Of a stretch of 64,000 nucleotides of DNA, positions 36,655 to 47,462 are shown piece after piece. The stretch is taken from NCBI RefSeq assembly GCF_029227915.1, contig NC_079885.1, positions 14,023,001 through 14,087,000 on the forward strand, read 5' to 3'. Under the pieces are notes generated by a model that worked only from the letters and a program-made list of their open reading frames with translations, was not told where the DNA came from and searched no databases. This stretch comes from Hydractinia symbiolongicarpus. Taxonomy: Eukaryota > Cnidaria > Hydrozoa > Anthoathecata > Hydractiniidae. The position numbers were made by a program, and so were the translations under genes. Numbering within the stretch: position 1 is the first letter of the stretch; each line of letters opens with the position of its first letter.

Positions 36655-36733
36655 TTTATCATTACGACTGTGACGTATCTTTTTTACGCAATAGGCGCTG
36701 AGTAAATCAGGTAAGGGACTTGATTAGAAGTTT
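36655..36733 (+). repeat. 5S spacer remnant between the two mobile elements
   Basis: 79 bp from TTTATCATTACGACTG to GATTAGAAGTTT, which continues the spacer broken off at 27785. With a few substitutions it matches the corresponding part of other units. It contains the second T-run (TATCTTTTTTACGC). Confidence 0.95.
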
Positions 36734-36827
36734 TTATATCGTTTTGGGAGAGAGCAGACGTGTTCTGGTTTTATAAAGTTGTTATAAATTTTTTTTGTTT
36801 ATTCGATTTACTTCAACTTGAATATTT

Positions 36828-39800
36828 ATGACGAAATCGATCGAAATAACGCTACTGGTTATTCTAGTCATGCTTAATGGTTTTGACTTGTTTTTTGTGG
36901 TGAATATTGAATTTTTTTTTCAAGTTATGTACTTTATGCTTACATGTTGGAGAAATCTTTTTTACACTCAAAACACATTTTTTCTCTATAACTTTATAAA
37001 CATGAGAAATATCGTCGTTTTAATTGCTTTAATTGGCATCTTTCACACTTTGTCATTTAATGATGTTGCATCTCAAGATAATACAAACGTTTATAAAGCA
37101 AATGTTATTCGTACAAAGATAAAGAGAGGTAAATCACCTATCGTTTATTATGCGAACTCTGTATCAACATTTAACATAATTTTGTCAGGAGATATTCAAG
37201 AGAATCCAGGACCTGGTTCATCCAAGTGCACTGAGTGTAATAAAGGAGTTGAAACAAATAGAAAACGTTTACAATGTATTAAGTGTTTATGTTTTACACA
37301 TGCATCATGTTCTAACCTTCCCATCTTTGAACAGAATCGTATGACATCCAGAATTGTTGTTAAATGGACATGCAGTGGATGTATATTATCAGAGCTTCCC
37401 TACTTTGGCGTACGTAATATCGCATTTAACACAGACACTACTGATGACCCAATAACTACCGAGAACAGTCATCTAAAGCTTTTAAACAAGCATCGCAATC
37501 AAACGTCTATCGCTCATATAAACACCCAATCTCTCTTATCGACATTCACAGAATTCTCTTTAATGTTAAACATTTATGACTTTGACATCATAACCCTAAG
37601 CGAGACTTGGCTTCAAGACAACAAGGAACAGTTAGATTACGTCAACAAACCAGGATATAAGACACTTTTCAAAAACAGAAAATCTCGAGGGGGTGGAGTT
37701 GGGATTTATGCCAAAGATTCTCTACACTTTAAATCGAGAGATGATTTGACAAAACATTCTTCAATGGAAGTTTTATGCGTCGAATTTCGTGGTCGGAACA
37801 AAAATACACCCTACCTTCTAATTACAGTATATCAACCAAGCTCAAAGGAAGAGCAAAAGATCGAATGGCTCAATAATTTTGAAACATTGATAGCCGAAAT
37901 ATCTATTAAATGGAGCGGTGTCATTATTGTAACCGGTGATATGAACATTGACCTTCAAGGCCAAGAAAAAGAATCCACCAAACGTTATAAAGACATACTA
38001 AATTCGTACAATTTGTATCAACATGTCAATAAACCAACCAGAAAGGGAGCTACTCTCATTGATCATATTATTACTAACATTCCTGGTAAAGTGACAAACA
38101 GTGACGTGCCTATTACTGACGAAATAAGTGATCATGACACGCCATATATTCTACTTAGCATTAAAAAAGAACGTTTCGAACCGCGATATAAATTCGTTCA
38201 TGACGAAAAAAATCTGGATATGAATTCCTATATCGACGATTTTTCAAAATTACCATTTAGTTTGATATTTACATTCGATGATCCAGATGAACAAATAGAT
38301 ACACTGAATCATCTCATATTATCCTGTATTGAACGTCATGCCCCACTGAAGCGAGTAAAGCTAACACGCTTGATCGCTCCGTGGATGAAAGACCCTGCCA
38401 TCCAAGACAGTCGAAACCAACTGGAATTTTATCGTAAAAAAGCCCAAGAAGATCCAAATTACAAAAATGACTATAAAGAAAAACGCACTAATTATCGAAA
38501 GACATTGAAGGAAATAAAAAACTCGTTCTTCAAGAAATCGTTATCGTCAAAGGATCAAAAATCTGTCTGGAATACTATTCATCGTATTCTGAGCAATCAA
38601 AAAACACGAATCAAACACGATCTTTCAGAAATGAATGAATATTTTAGCAATCTAGCAGCAAACCTAACTGGGAAATCAAACGTCGAGTCTACATTACCAG
38701 ATGATATCAAAACTACTGAAAACGAACAATCGTTCAAAATTCAACATACTACTTACAATGAAATAAATAAAATACTAAAAAACCTCAAGAATGACTGCTC
38801 CAGTGGTCATGACAATATTCCAATACGATTTATCAAGCCAGTATCAGAATTCATAACATCCCCTCTGGTCCATATTATTAACAATTGCATCAACAAAGAA
38901 ATATTTCCCCAGCAATGGAAGATTGCTCGTGTTTGCCCAATACCAAAGATCGACACACCAATTAGCACAAAGGACTATCGTCCAATCTCAGTACTGCCAG
39001 TATTGTCAAAAATCTACGAGAGAGTAATCTTATCTCAGTTATGTGAATTCATCGAAAGTAATCAACTTTACAATGAAACACAATCCGGTTTTCGCAAAGG
39101 TCATACGACTACCACATTGATGCTTAAGCTTCGTGACGACATAAAAAAAGCAATGGCGAAAAGTGAAGTGACACTCTCTATCCTCATCGATTACTCCAAA
39201 GCTTTCGACACGATTGATCACAAAAATCTGCTGCTGAAACTACGTGATATGAATTTTTCATTTCGTGCTTTAAAGATATTATCAAGTTATCTGAAAGATA
39301 TGAAACAATACGTTCAAATTGAAGACAAAATTTCATCTTTAAAATCAATGTTTTACGGTGTACCACAGGGTAGCATACTTGGCCCTGTCCTGTTTAACCT
39401 CTACGTCATCGAGTTATCAAATCAAATCAACTCCGCCAGTATCCAATATGCTGATGATACAACATTATATAAACACTGCAAAGTCAAAGATCTATTTCAA
39501 TCAATCAAAGATATGGAAAAGGATGTAGATAACCTTCTAGCTTGGTCAAAAGAAAACAATCTTTTGTTCAACAGTGACAAGCTTAAGTTAATCATATTCC
39601 ATTCTAAGCGACTGAGAGCATTTGATTCTGACCGAAGCTATCTTTGTCGTTGTGCTGGTATGTCAATCGAGCAGGAAGAAAATGTTAAGTTACTTGGCAT
39701 TCAATTCGATCAAAATCTATCATGGACCTGCCATATAAACAATGTTATAAAATCCTCGCACTCAACACTACGTGCTCTACGAAAGTTTAGTCGTTTCACA

Positions 39801-40280
39801 CCTTTCCATGTACGCAAAACCTTGGCGCAAACGTTGATCTTATCAAGGATAAGTTACGGTAATGTTGTCTTCTCGCAAATACCTGATTATCTGATATGTC
39901 GGCTACAAAAGATCCAAAACATGGCTGCTGGTTACGTTCTCCGCCGTTATGCTAATCTGCAAGAAGTCACGAATCTAAAATGGCTTCCCGTAAAAGAACA
40001 TATTGAATTCAGTATAAGTAAACTTGTACACAAATCGAGAATTGATAACAACCATCCAAGCTATCTAAACGTAGAGTTTGTTGTACCAACACGAAATTTG
40101 AGATCTTCTACGAAGGAGCCTCTTGTTAAAAATGTTGGAAATGGCACTTTTCAAAACCAAGCACGGTGTTACGATGAAATCCCGGATAGTATAAAAATTA
40201 TTGAAACTCTAGAAAAATTTACTAAAGAAGCAAAACAATTTTATCTAAATAAGGCAGTCGCTAGAGTCTTGTCTGTTTGA
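36828..40280 (+). CDS. Non-LTR retrotransposon polyprotein (leader-2A-PHD-endonuclease-RT)
   Basis: 1150 codons. Two starts are possible: the first ATG at 36828 (T at -3) or Met59 at 37002 (A at -3). Met59 opens a signal-peptide-like stretch, MRNIVVLIALIGIFHTLSF, and I prefer it. A 2A-like motif, GDIQENPGP, follows at 121-129. A PHD-type finger comes next (C134, C137, C150, C153, H158, C161, C182, C185). The AP-type endonuclease has INTQSL (N232), SETW (E259), GDMN (D371, N373) and SDHD (D435, H436). The reverse transcriptase has GFRKGHTTTT, LIDYSKAFDTIDH (D788), GVPQGSILGP and YADD at 874-877. All catalytic residues are present. The expected role is target-primed reverse transcription. If the 2A motif works, ribosomes would release a short secretory leader and make the PHD-endonuclease-RT part as a separate chain. 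Confidence 0.95.
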   Translation: MTKSIEITLLVILVMLNGFDLFFVVNIEFFFQVMYFMLTCWRNLFYTQNTFFLYNFINMRNIVVLIALIGIFHTLSFNDVASQDNTNVYKANVIRTKIKRGKSPIVYYANSVSTFNIILSGDIQENPGPGSSKCTECNKGVETNRKRLQCIKCLCFTHASCSNLPIFEQNRMTSRIVVKWTCSGCILSELPYFGVRNIAFNTDTTDDPITTENSHLKLLNKHRNQTSIAHINTQSLLSTFTEFSLMLNIYDFDIITLSETWLQDNKEQLDYVNKPGYKTLFKNRKSRGGGVGIYAKDSLHFKSRDDLTKHSSMEVLCVEFRGRNKNTPYLLITVYQPSSKEEQKIEWLNNFETLIAEISIKWSGVIIVTGDMNIDLQGQEKESTKRYKDILNSYNLYQHVNKPTRKGATLIDHIITNIPGKVTNSDVPITDEISDHDTPYILLSIKKERFEPRYKFVHDEKNLDMNSYIDDFSKLPFSLIFTFDDPDEQIDTLNHLILSCIERHAPLKRVKLTRLIAPWMKDPAIQDSRNQLEFYRKKAQEDPNYKNDYKEKRTNYRKTLKEIKNSFFKKSLSSKDQKSVWNTIHRILSNQKTRIKHDLSEMNEYFSNLAANLTGKSNVESTLPDDIKTTENEQSFKIQHTTYNEINKILKNLKNDCSSGHDNIPIRFIKPVSEFITSPLVHIINNCINKEIFPQQWKIARVCPIPKIDTPISTKDYRPISVLPVLSKIYERVILSQLCEFIESNQLYNETQSGFRKGHTTTTLMLKLRDDIKKAMAKSEVTLSILIDYSKAFDTIDHKNLLLKLRDMNFSFRALKILSSYLKDMKQYVQIEDKISSLKSMFYGVPQGSILGPVLFNLYVIELSNQINSASIQYADDTTLYKHCKVKDLFQSIKDMEKDVDNLLAWSKENNLLFNSDKLKLIIFHSKRLRAFDSDRSYLCRCAGMSIEQEENVKLLGIQFDQNLSWTCHINNVIKSSHSTLRALRKFSRFTPFHVRKTLAQTLILSRISYGNVVFSQIPDYLICRLQKIQNMAAGYVLRRYANLQEVTNLKWLPVKEHIEFSISKLVHKSRIDNNHPSYLNVEFVVPTRNLRSSTKEPLVKNVGNGTFQNQARCYDEIPDSIKIIETLEKFTKEAKQFYLNKAVARVLSV
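37188..37214 (+). other. 2A-like ribosome-skipping motif
   Basis: Encodes GDIQENPGP (residues 121-129), close to the D(V/I)ExNPGP consensus with Gln in place of the Glu. It is preceded by hydrophobic FNIILS, as functional 2A sequences often are. Skipping would occur between G128 and P129, just upstream of the PHD finger. Confidence 0.82.
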
Positions 40281-40981
40281 ATTCTGTTCGCCGAAGTTTG
40301 GGTGCCAATATTCAATCGACCTGTTCACAATCTACCCTTACTCATTTTCAGCTTGTGTTTACTTTTGCCTTTTCTCCTTTTGCGACTAGCCAAGTATATA
40401 TATGAAATATTTCTTTTTTTTTTTTTTTTTTCATAATTCAATTAGTTTATTTTATATTTTCTTACTTCCAAGGCCATTTATCGTTTTCTCTGGGTTTTTT
40501 TCTAGTTACTCCTATCTAGGTTGATTCCAATATCGTCTCTATTTATCTTGTCGATTCGAGTGTTTCAATCTCTTTCGAGCCTTTCAAGTTTATTTTTAAT
40601 TTTGCTTTTCATCGCGGTTTTTTATGATGTATATATATAAAAAGATAATATTTTTTTGAACAATTATTTATTCTTTATTTATAGTTTATTTATATTTTCC
40701 TTACTTTCAAGGCCATTTATCGTTTTCTCTGCTTTTTGTCTAGTTACAATTTAGGTTGATTCCATATATCGTTTCTCAATTTCTCGTCGATTCGAGCGTT
40801 TCAATTTCTTTCAAGCCTTTTCAGTTTTTCTCATCGCGGTTTTCTTTTTTATTTAATGTATATAAAAAAAAAATTTATTTTTTGAACACTCATTTATTCT
40901 TAATCTATAATTTTTTTTCATTTTTATATTTCATTTTAGGGAGAAGAACAATTTTGCACAAAATTGAACCCAAATAAATGT
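40281..40981 (+). other. Retrotransposon 3' untranslated region with internal duplication
   Basis: T-rich. Two imperfect copies of about 220 bp lie at about 40441-40660 and 40680-40900 (offset 239). Both run from AGGCCATTTATCGTTTTCTC through TTAGGTTGATTCC-like and GTCGATTCGAG to CATCGCGGTTTT. No coding potential. Confidence 0.8.
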
Positions 40982-41008
40982 TAATAATAATAATAATAAT
41001 AATAATAA
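40982..41008 (+). repeat. (TAA)9 tail of the retrotransposon
   Basis: Nine TAA units end exactly where the 5S spacer resumes (TGTAGTTACTTTGC). Short tandem tails in place of poly-A are typical of CR1/L2- and I-group elements. Confidence 0.93.
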
Positions 41009-41265
41009 TGTAGTTACTTTGCTAATTAACTTTGTCATATGAAAATTAAGTCTGAAAGTACCCCAGCTTGCCTTCGTTGGAACTTTTTACCGGAAATCTT
41101 AAAGCGCATGGTTGTCGTAAATAATGGATAGCGCTTGAAAAGAGCTTTCAAATGCACATAAACACGACCTATTTCGGATAATCCAGTCAAGAAATATGAC
41201 CTTTAAAGTTTAAACCATTTTCGATGTAATGTGCTAATAAATCGTAGATATCTGCCCGTTTGTTT

Positions 41266-41383
41266 GTCTACGACCATACCACGATGAACACACCTGTTCT
41301 CGTCCGATCACGGAAGTTAAGCATCGTCGGGCCGGGATAGTACTTGGATGGGGGACCGCCTGGGAACTTCCGGTGTCGTTGGC
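41266..41383 (+). rRNA. 5S rRNA: 5S rRNA gene
   Basis: c104t and a115t, the latter in the 3' arm of helix I. T5. First gene after the retrotransposon. Confidence 0.93.
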
Positions 41384-41834
41384 TATTGACTTTTTCACGT
41401 TACATTATTTATCATTACGACTGTGACGTATCTTTTTTACGCAATAGCCGCTGAGTAAATCAAGTAAGGGACTTGATTAGAAGTTTCTTTCCCTTCAAAA
41501 CGGCTACGATCTGGCTGCAATAAATGCGCCACGTCTCAAATGAATGGATTACGAGCGTCAGACAAAGAAAATGGCGATGTAGTTAATTTGCTAAATAACT
41601 TTGTCATATGAAAATTAAATCTGAAAGTACCCTAGATTGCCTTCGTTGGAACTTTTTACCGGAAATCTTAAAGCGCATTGTTGTCGTAATTAATGGATAG
41701 CGCTTGACATGAGCTTTCAAATGCACATAAACATGACCTATTTCGGATGATCCAGTCAAGAAATATCACCTTTAAAGTTTAAACCATTTTCGATGTAATG
41801 TGCTAATAAATCGTAGATATCTGCCCGTTTGTTT

Positions 41835-41952
41835 GTCTACGACCATACCACGATGAACACACATGTTCTCGTCCGATCACGGAAGTTAAGCATCGTCTGG
41901 CCGGGATAGTACTTGGATGGGGGACCGCCTGGGAACTCCCGGTGTCGTAGGC
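41835..41952 (+). rRNA. 5S rRNA: 5S rRNA gene
   Basis: c29a and g64t. T4 terminator. Confidence 0.93.
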
Positions 41953-42403
41953 TATTGACTTTTCACGTTACATTATTTATCATTACGACTGTGACATATC
42001 TTTTTTACGCAATAGCCGCTGAGTAAATCAAGTAAGGGACGTGATTAGAAGTTTCTTTCCATTCAAAACGGCTACAATCTTGCTGCAATAAATGCGCCAC
42101 GTCGCAAATGAATGGATTACGAGCGTCAGACAAAGAAAAATGGCGATGTAGTTACTTTGCTAATTAACTTTGTCATATGAAAATTAAGTCTGCAAGTACC
42201 CTAGATTGCCTTCGTTGGAACTTTTTACCGGAAATCTTAAAGCGCATTATTGTCGTAAAGAATCGATAGCGCTTAAAAAGAGCTTTCAAATGCACATAAA
42301 CACGACCTATTTCCGATCACCCAGTCAAGAAATATGATCTTTAAAGTTTGAACCATTTTCGATGTAATGTGCTAATAGATCGTAGATATCTGCCCGTATG
42401 TTT

Positions 42404-42465
42404 GTCTACAACCATACCACGATGAACACACCTGTTCTCGTCTGGGAACTCCCGGTGTCGTAGGC
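42404..42465 (+). pseudogene. Truncated 5S gene lacking the internal promoter
   Basis: 62 nt. Positions 39-94 of the 118-nt gene are missing, so the A box, intermediate element and C box are all gone. It carries the linked change g7a. Its upstream flank reads ATCTGCCCGTATG, unlike the other four truncated copies. T4. Confidence 0.95.
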
Positions 42466-42915
42466 TATTGACTTTTCACGTTACATTATTTATCATTACG
42501 ACTGTGACATATCTTTTTTACGCAATAGCCGCTGAGTAAATCAAGTAAGGGACGTGATTAGAAGTGTCTTTCCATTCAAAACGGCTACAATCTTGCTGCA
42601 ATAAATGCACCACGTCGCAAATGAATGGATTACGAGCGTCAGACAAAGAAAATGGCGATGTAGTTACTTTGCTAATTAACTTTGCCATATGAAAATTAAG
42701 TCTGCAAGTACCCTAAATTGCCTTCGTTGGAACTTTTTACCATAAATCTTAAAGCGCATTATTGTCGTAATTACTGGATAGCGTTTGAAATGAGCTTTCA
42801 AATGCACATAAACACGACCTATTTCGGATGATCCAGTCAAGAAATATGACCTTTAAAGTTTAAACCATTTTCGATGTAATGTGCTAATAAATCGTAGATA
42901 TCTGCCCGTTTGTTT

Positions 42916-43033
42916 GTCTACGACCATACCACGATGAACACACCTGTTCTCGTCCGATCACGGAAGTTAAGAATCGTCGGGCCGGGATAGTACTTGGATG
43001 GGGGACCGCCTGGGAACTCCCGGTGTCGTAGGC
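42916..43033 (+). rRNA. 5S rRNA: 5S rRNA gene
   Basis: c57a only, in the A box region. T5. Confidence 0.94.
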
Positions 43034-43484
43034 TATTGACTTTTTCACGTTACATTATTTATCATTACGACTGTGACGTATCTTTTTTACGCAATAGCCG
43101 CTGAGTAAATCAAGTAAGAGACATGATTAGAAGTTGCTTTCCCTGAAAAAGGGCTACAATCTTGCTGCAATAAATGCACCACGTCGCAAATGAATGGATT
43201 AAGAGCGTCAGACAAAGAAAATGGCGATGTAGTTACTTTGCTAATTAACTTTGTCATATGAATATTAAGTCTGAAAGTACCCCAGCTTGCCTTCGTTGGA
43301 ACTTTTTACCGGAAATCTTAAAGCGCATGGTTGTTGTAAATAATGGATAGCGCTTGAAAAGAGCTTTCAAATGCACATAAACTCGACCTATTTCGGATAA
43401 TCCAGTCAAGAAATATGACCTTTAAAGTTTAAACCATTTTCGATGTAATGTGCTAATAAATCGTAGATATCTGCCCGTTTGTTT

Positions 43485-43602
43485 GTCTACGACCATACCA
43501 CGATGAACACACCTGTTCTCGTCCGATCCTGGAAGTTAAGCATCGTCGGGCCGGGATAGTACTTGGATGGGGGACCGCCTGGGAACTCCCGGTGTCGTAG
43601 GC
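43485..43602 (+). rRNA. 5S rRNA: 5S rRNA gene
   Basis: a45c and c46t. T5. Confidence 0.94.
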
Positions 43603-44053
43603 TATTGACTTTTTCACGTTACATTATTTATCATTACGACTGTGACGTATCTTTTTTACGCAATAGCCGCTGAGTAAATCAAGTAAGGGACTTGATTAGA
43701 AGTTTCTTTTCCTTCAAAACGGCTACGATCTGGCTGCAATAAATGCGCCACGTCTCAAATGAATGGATTACGAGCGTCAGACAAAGAAAATGGCGATGTA
43801 GTTAATTTGCTAAATAACTTTGTCATATGAAAATTAAATCTGAAAGTACCCTAGATTGCCTTCGTTGGAACTTTTTACCGGAAATCTTAAAGCGCATTAT
43901 TGTCGTAAAGAATCGATAGCGCTTAAAAAGAGCTTTCAAATGCACATAAACACGACCTATTTCCGATCACCCAGTCAAGAAATATGACCTTTAAAGTTTC
44001 AACCATTTTCGATGTAATGTGTTAATAAATCGTAGATATCTGCCCGTTTGTTT

Positions 44054-44171
44054 GTCTACGACCATACCACGATGAACACACCTGTTCTCGTCCGATCCCG
44101 GAAGTTAAGCATCGTCGGGCCGGGATAGTACTTGGATGGGGAACCGCCTGGGAACTCCCGGTGTCGTAGGC
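44054..44171 (+). rRNA. 5S rRNA: 5S rRNA gene
   Basis: a45c and g89a. T5. Confidence 0.94.
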
Positions 44172-44622
44172 TATTGACTTTTTCACGTTACATTATTTAT
44201 CATTACGACTGTGACGTATCTTTTTTACGCAATAGCCGCTGAGTAAATCAAGTAAGGGACGTGATTAGAAGTTTCTTTCCATTCAAAACGGCTACAATCT
44301 TGCTGCAATAAATGCGCCACGTCGCAAATGAATGGATTACGAGCGTCAGACAAAGAAAATGGCGATGTAGTTACTTTGCTAATTAACTTTGTCATATGAA
44401 AATTAAGTCTGCAAGTACCCTAGATTGCCTTCGTTGGAACTTTTTACCGGAAATCTTAAAGCGCATTGTTGTCGTAATTACTGGATAGCGCTTGAAATGA
44501 GCTTTCAAATGCACATAAACACGACCTATTTCGGATGATCCAGTCAAGAAATATGATCTTTAAAGTTTAAACCATTTTCGATGTAATGTGCTAATAAATC
44601 GCAGATATCTGCCCGTTTGTTT

Positions 44623-44740
44623 GTCTACGACCATACCACGATGAACACACCTGTTCTCGTCCGATCACGGAAGTTAAGCATCTTCGGGCCGGGATAGTAC
44701 TTGGATGGGGGACCGCCTGGGAACCCCCGGTGTCGTAGGC
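44623..44740 (+). rRNA. 5S rRNA: 5S rRNA gene
   Basis: g61t and t103c. T4. First of the homogenised 568-bp block. Confidence 0.94.
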
Positions 44741-45190
44741 TATTGACTTTTCACGTTACATTATTTATCATTACGACTGTGACATATCTTTTTTACGCAA
44801 TAGCCGCTGAGTAAATCAAGTAAGGGACGTGATTAGAAGTTTCTTTCCATTCAAAACGGCTACAATCTTGCTGCAATAAATGCGCCACGTCGCAAATGAA
44901 TGGATTACGAGCGTCAGACAAAGAAAATGGCGATGTAGTTACTTTGCTAATTAACTTTGTCATATGAAAATTAAGTCTGCAAGTACCCTAGATTGCCTTC
45001 GTTGGAACTTTTTACGGGAAATCTTAAAGCGCATTGTTGTCGTAATTACTGGATAGCGCTTGAAATGAGCTTTCAAATGCACATAAACACGACCTATTTC
45101 GGATGATCCAGTCAAGAAATATGACCTTTAAAGTTTAAACCATTTTCGATGTAATGTGCTAATAAATCGCAGATATCTGCCCGTTTGTTT

Positions 45191-45308
45191 GTCTACGACC
45201 ATACCACGATGAACACACCTGTTCTCGTCCGATCACGGAAGTTAAGCATCGTCGGGCCGGGATAGTACTTGGATGGGGGACCGCCTGGGAACCCCCGGTG
45301 TCGTAGGC
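45191..45308 (+). rRNA. 5S rRNA: 5S rRNA gene
   Basis: t103c only. T4. Upstream spacer has the TTTACGGGAAATC form. Confidence 0.95.
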
Positions 45309-45758
45309 TATTGACTTTTCACGTTACATTATTTATCATTACGACTGTGACATATCTTTTTTACGCAATAGCCGCTGAGTAAATCAAGCAAGGGACGTGA
45401 TTAGAAGTTTCTTTCCATTCAAAACGGCTACAATCTTGCTGCAATAAATGCGCCACGTCGCAAATGAATGGATTACGAGCGTCAGACAAAGAAAATGGCG
45501 ATGTAGTTACTTTGCTAATTAACTTTGTCATATGAAAATTAAGTCTGCAAGTACCCTAGATTGCCTTCGTTGGAACTTTTTACCGGAAATCTTAAAGCGC
45601 ATTATTGTCGTAATTACTGGATAGCGCTTGAAATGAGCTTTCAAATGCACATAAACACGACCTATTTCGGATGATCCAGTCAAGAAATATGACCTTTAAA
45701 GTTTAAACCATTTTCGATGTAATGTGCTAATAAATCGCAGATATCTGCCCGTTTGTTT

Positions 45759-45876
45759 GTCTACGACCATACCACGATGAACACACCTGTTCTCGTCCGA
45801 TCACGGAAGTTAAGCATCGTCGGGCCGGGATAGTACTTGGATGGGGGACCGCCTGGGAACCCCCGGTGTCGTAGGC
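45759..45876 (+). rRNA. 5S rRNA: 5S rRNA gene
   Basis: t103c only. T4. Upstream spacer has the TTTACCGGAAATC form. Confidence 0.95.
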
Positions 45877-46326
45877 TATTGACTTTTCACGTTACATTAT
45901 TTATCATTACGACTGTGACATATCTTTTTTACGCAATAGCCGCTGAGTAAATCAAGCAAGGGACGTGATTAGAAGTTTCTTTCCATTCAAAACGGCTACA
46001 ATCTTGCTGCAATAAATGCGCCACGTCGCAAATGAATGGATTACGAGCGTCAGACAAAGAAAATGGCGATGTAGTTACTTTGCTAATTAACTTTGTCATA
46101 TGAAAATTAAGTCTGCAAGTACCCTAGATTGCCTTCGTTGGAACTTTTTACGGGAAATCTTAAAGCGCATTGTTGTCGTAATTACTGGATAGCGCTTGAA
46201 ATGAGCTTTCAAATGCACATAAACACGACCTATTTCGGATGATCCAGTCAAGAAATATGACCTTTAAAGTTTAAACCATTTTCGATGTAATGTGCTAATA
46301 AATCGCAGATATCTGCCCGTTTGTTT

Positions 46327-46444
46327 GTCTACGACCATACCACGATGAACACACCTGTTCTCGTCCGATCACGGAAGTTAAGCATCGTCGGGCCGGGATA
46401 GTACTTGGATGGGGGACCGCCTGGGAACCCCCGGTGTCGTAGGC
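46327..46444 (+). rRNA. 5S rRNA: 5S rRNA gene
   Basis: t103c only. T4. TTTACGGGAAATC spacer form again, giving dimer alternation. Confidence 0.95.
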
Positions 46445-46894
46445 TATTGACTTTTCACGTTACATTATTTATCATTACGACTGTGACATATCTTTTTTAC
46501 GCAATAGCCGCTGAGTAAATCAAGCAAGGGACGTGATTAGAAGTTTCTTTCCATTCAAAACGGCTACAATCTTGCTGCAATAAATGCGCCACGTCGCAAA
46601 TGAATGGATTACGAGCGTCAGACAAAGAAAATGGCGATGTAGTTACTTTGCTAATTAACTTTGTCATATGAAAATTAAGTCTGCAAGTACCCTAGATTGC
46701 CTTCGTTGGAACTTTTTACCGGAAATCTTAAAGCGCATTATTGTCGTAATTACTGGATAGCGCTTGAAATGAGCTTTCAAATGCACATAAACACGACCTA
46801 TTTCGGATGATCCAGTCAAGAAATATGACCTTTAAAGTTTAAACCATTTTCGATGTAATGTGCTAATAAATCGCAGATATCTGCCCGTTTGTTT

Positions 46895-47012
46895 GTCTAC
46901 GACCATACCACGATGAACACACCTGTTCTCGTCCGATCACGGAAGTTAAGCATCGTCGGGCCGGGATAGTACTTGGATGGGGGACCGCCTGGGAACCCCC
47001 GGTGTCGTAGGC
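46895..47012 (+). rRNA. 5S rRNA: 5S rRNA gene
   Basis: t103c only. T4. TTTACCGGAAATC spacer form. Confidence 0.95.
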
Positions 47013-47462
47013 TATTGACTTTTCACGTTACATTATTTATCATTACGACTGTGACATATCTTTTTTACGCAATAGCCGCTGAGTAAATCAAGCAAGGGAC
47101 GTGATTAGAAGTTTCTTTCCATTCAAAACGGCTACAATCTTGCTGCAATAAATGCGCCACGTCGCAAATGAATGGATTACGAGCGTCAGACAAAGAAAAT
47201 GGCGATGTAGTTACTTTGCTAATTAACTTTGTCATATGAAAATTAAGTCTGCAAGTACCCTAGATTGCCTTCGTTGGAACTTTTTACCGGAAATCTTAAA
47301 GCGCATTATTGTCGTAAAGAATCGATAGCGCTTAAAAAGAGATTTCAAATGCACATAAACACGACCTATTTCCGATCACCCAGTCAAGAAATATGATCTT
47401 TAAAGTTTGAACCATTTTCGATGTAATGTGCTAATAGATCGTAGATATCCGCCCGTATGTTT

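Larger units (their letters stand above)
36734..41008 (+). mobile_element. CR1/L2-group non-LTR retrotransposon, 4275 bp
   Basis: Bounded on both sides by 5S spacer sequence and ending in (TAA)9, without a long poly-A. It holds one long open frame with PHD finger, AP-type endonuclease and reverse transcriptase, and lacks an RNase H domain. That architecture fits the CR1/L2/Rex1 group; the exact clade needs a tree. Nothing in the frame is broken, which suggests a young copy. The 5' leader (36734-36827) carries AGACGTG at 36756, which fits the downstream promoter element seen in some LINE internal promoters. There is no target-site duplication; 91 bp of spacer are missing instead. Confidence 0.93.

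Noticed and set aside
40756-40977. 73-codon open frame in the retrotransposon 3' end
   Set aside because: It lies in T-rich duplicated 3' untranslated sequence and has no recognisable motif.
36720-41020. Target-site duplication around the retrotransposon
   Set aside because: AGAAGTTT and TGTAGTTAC share only AGTT by chance; comparison with intact units shows a 91-bp loss instead.
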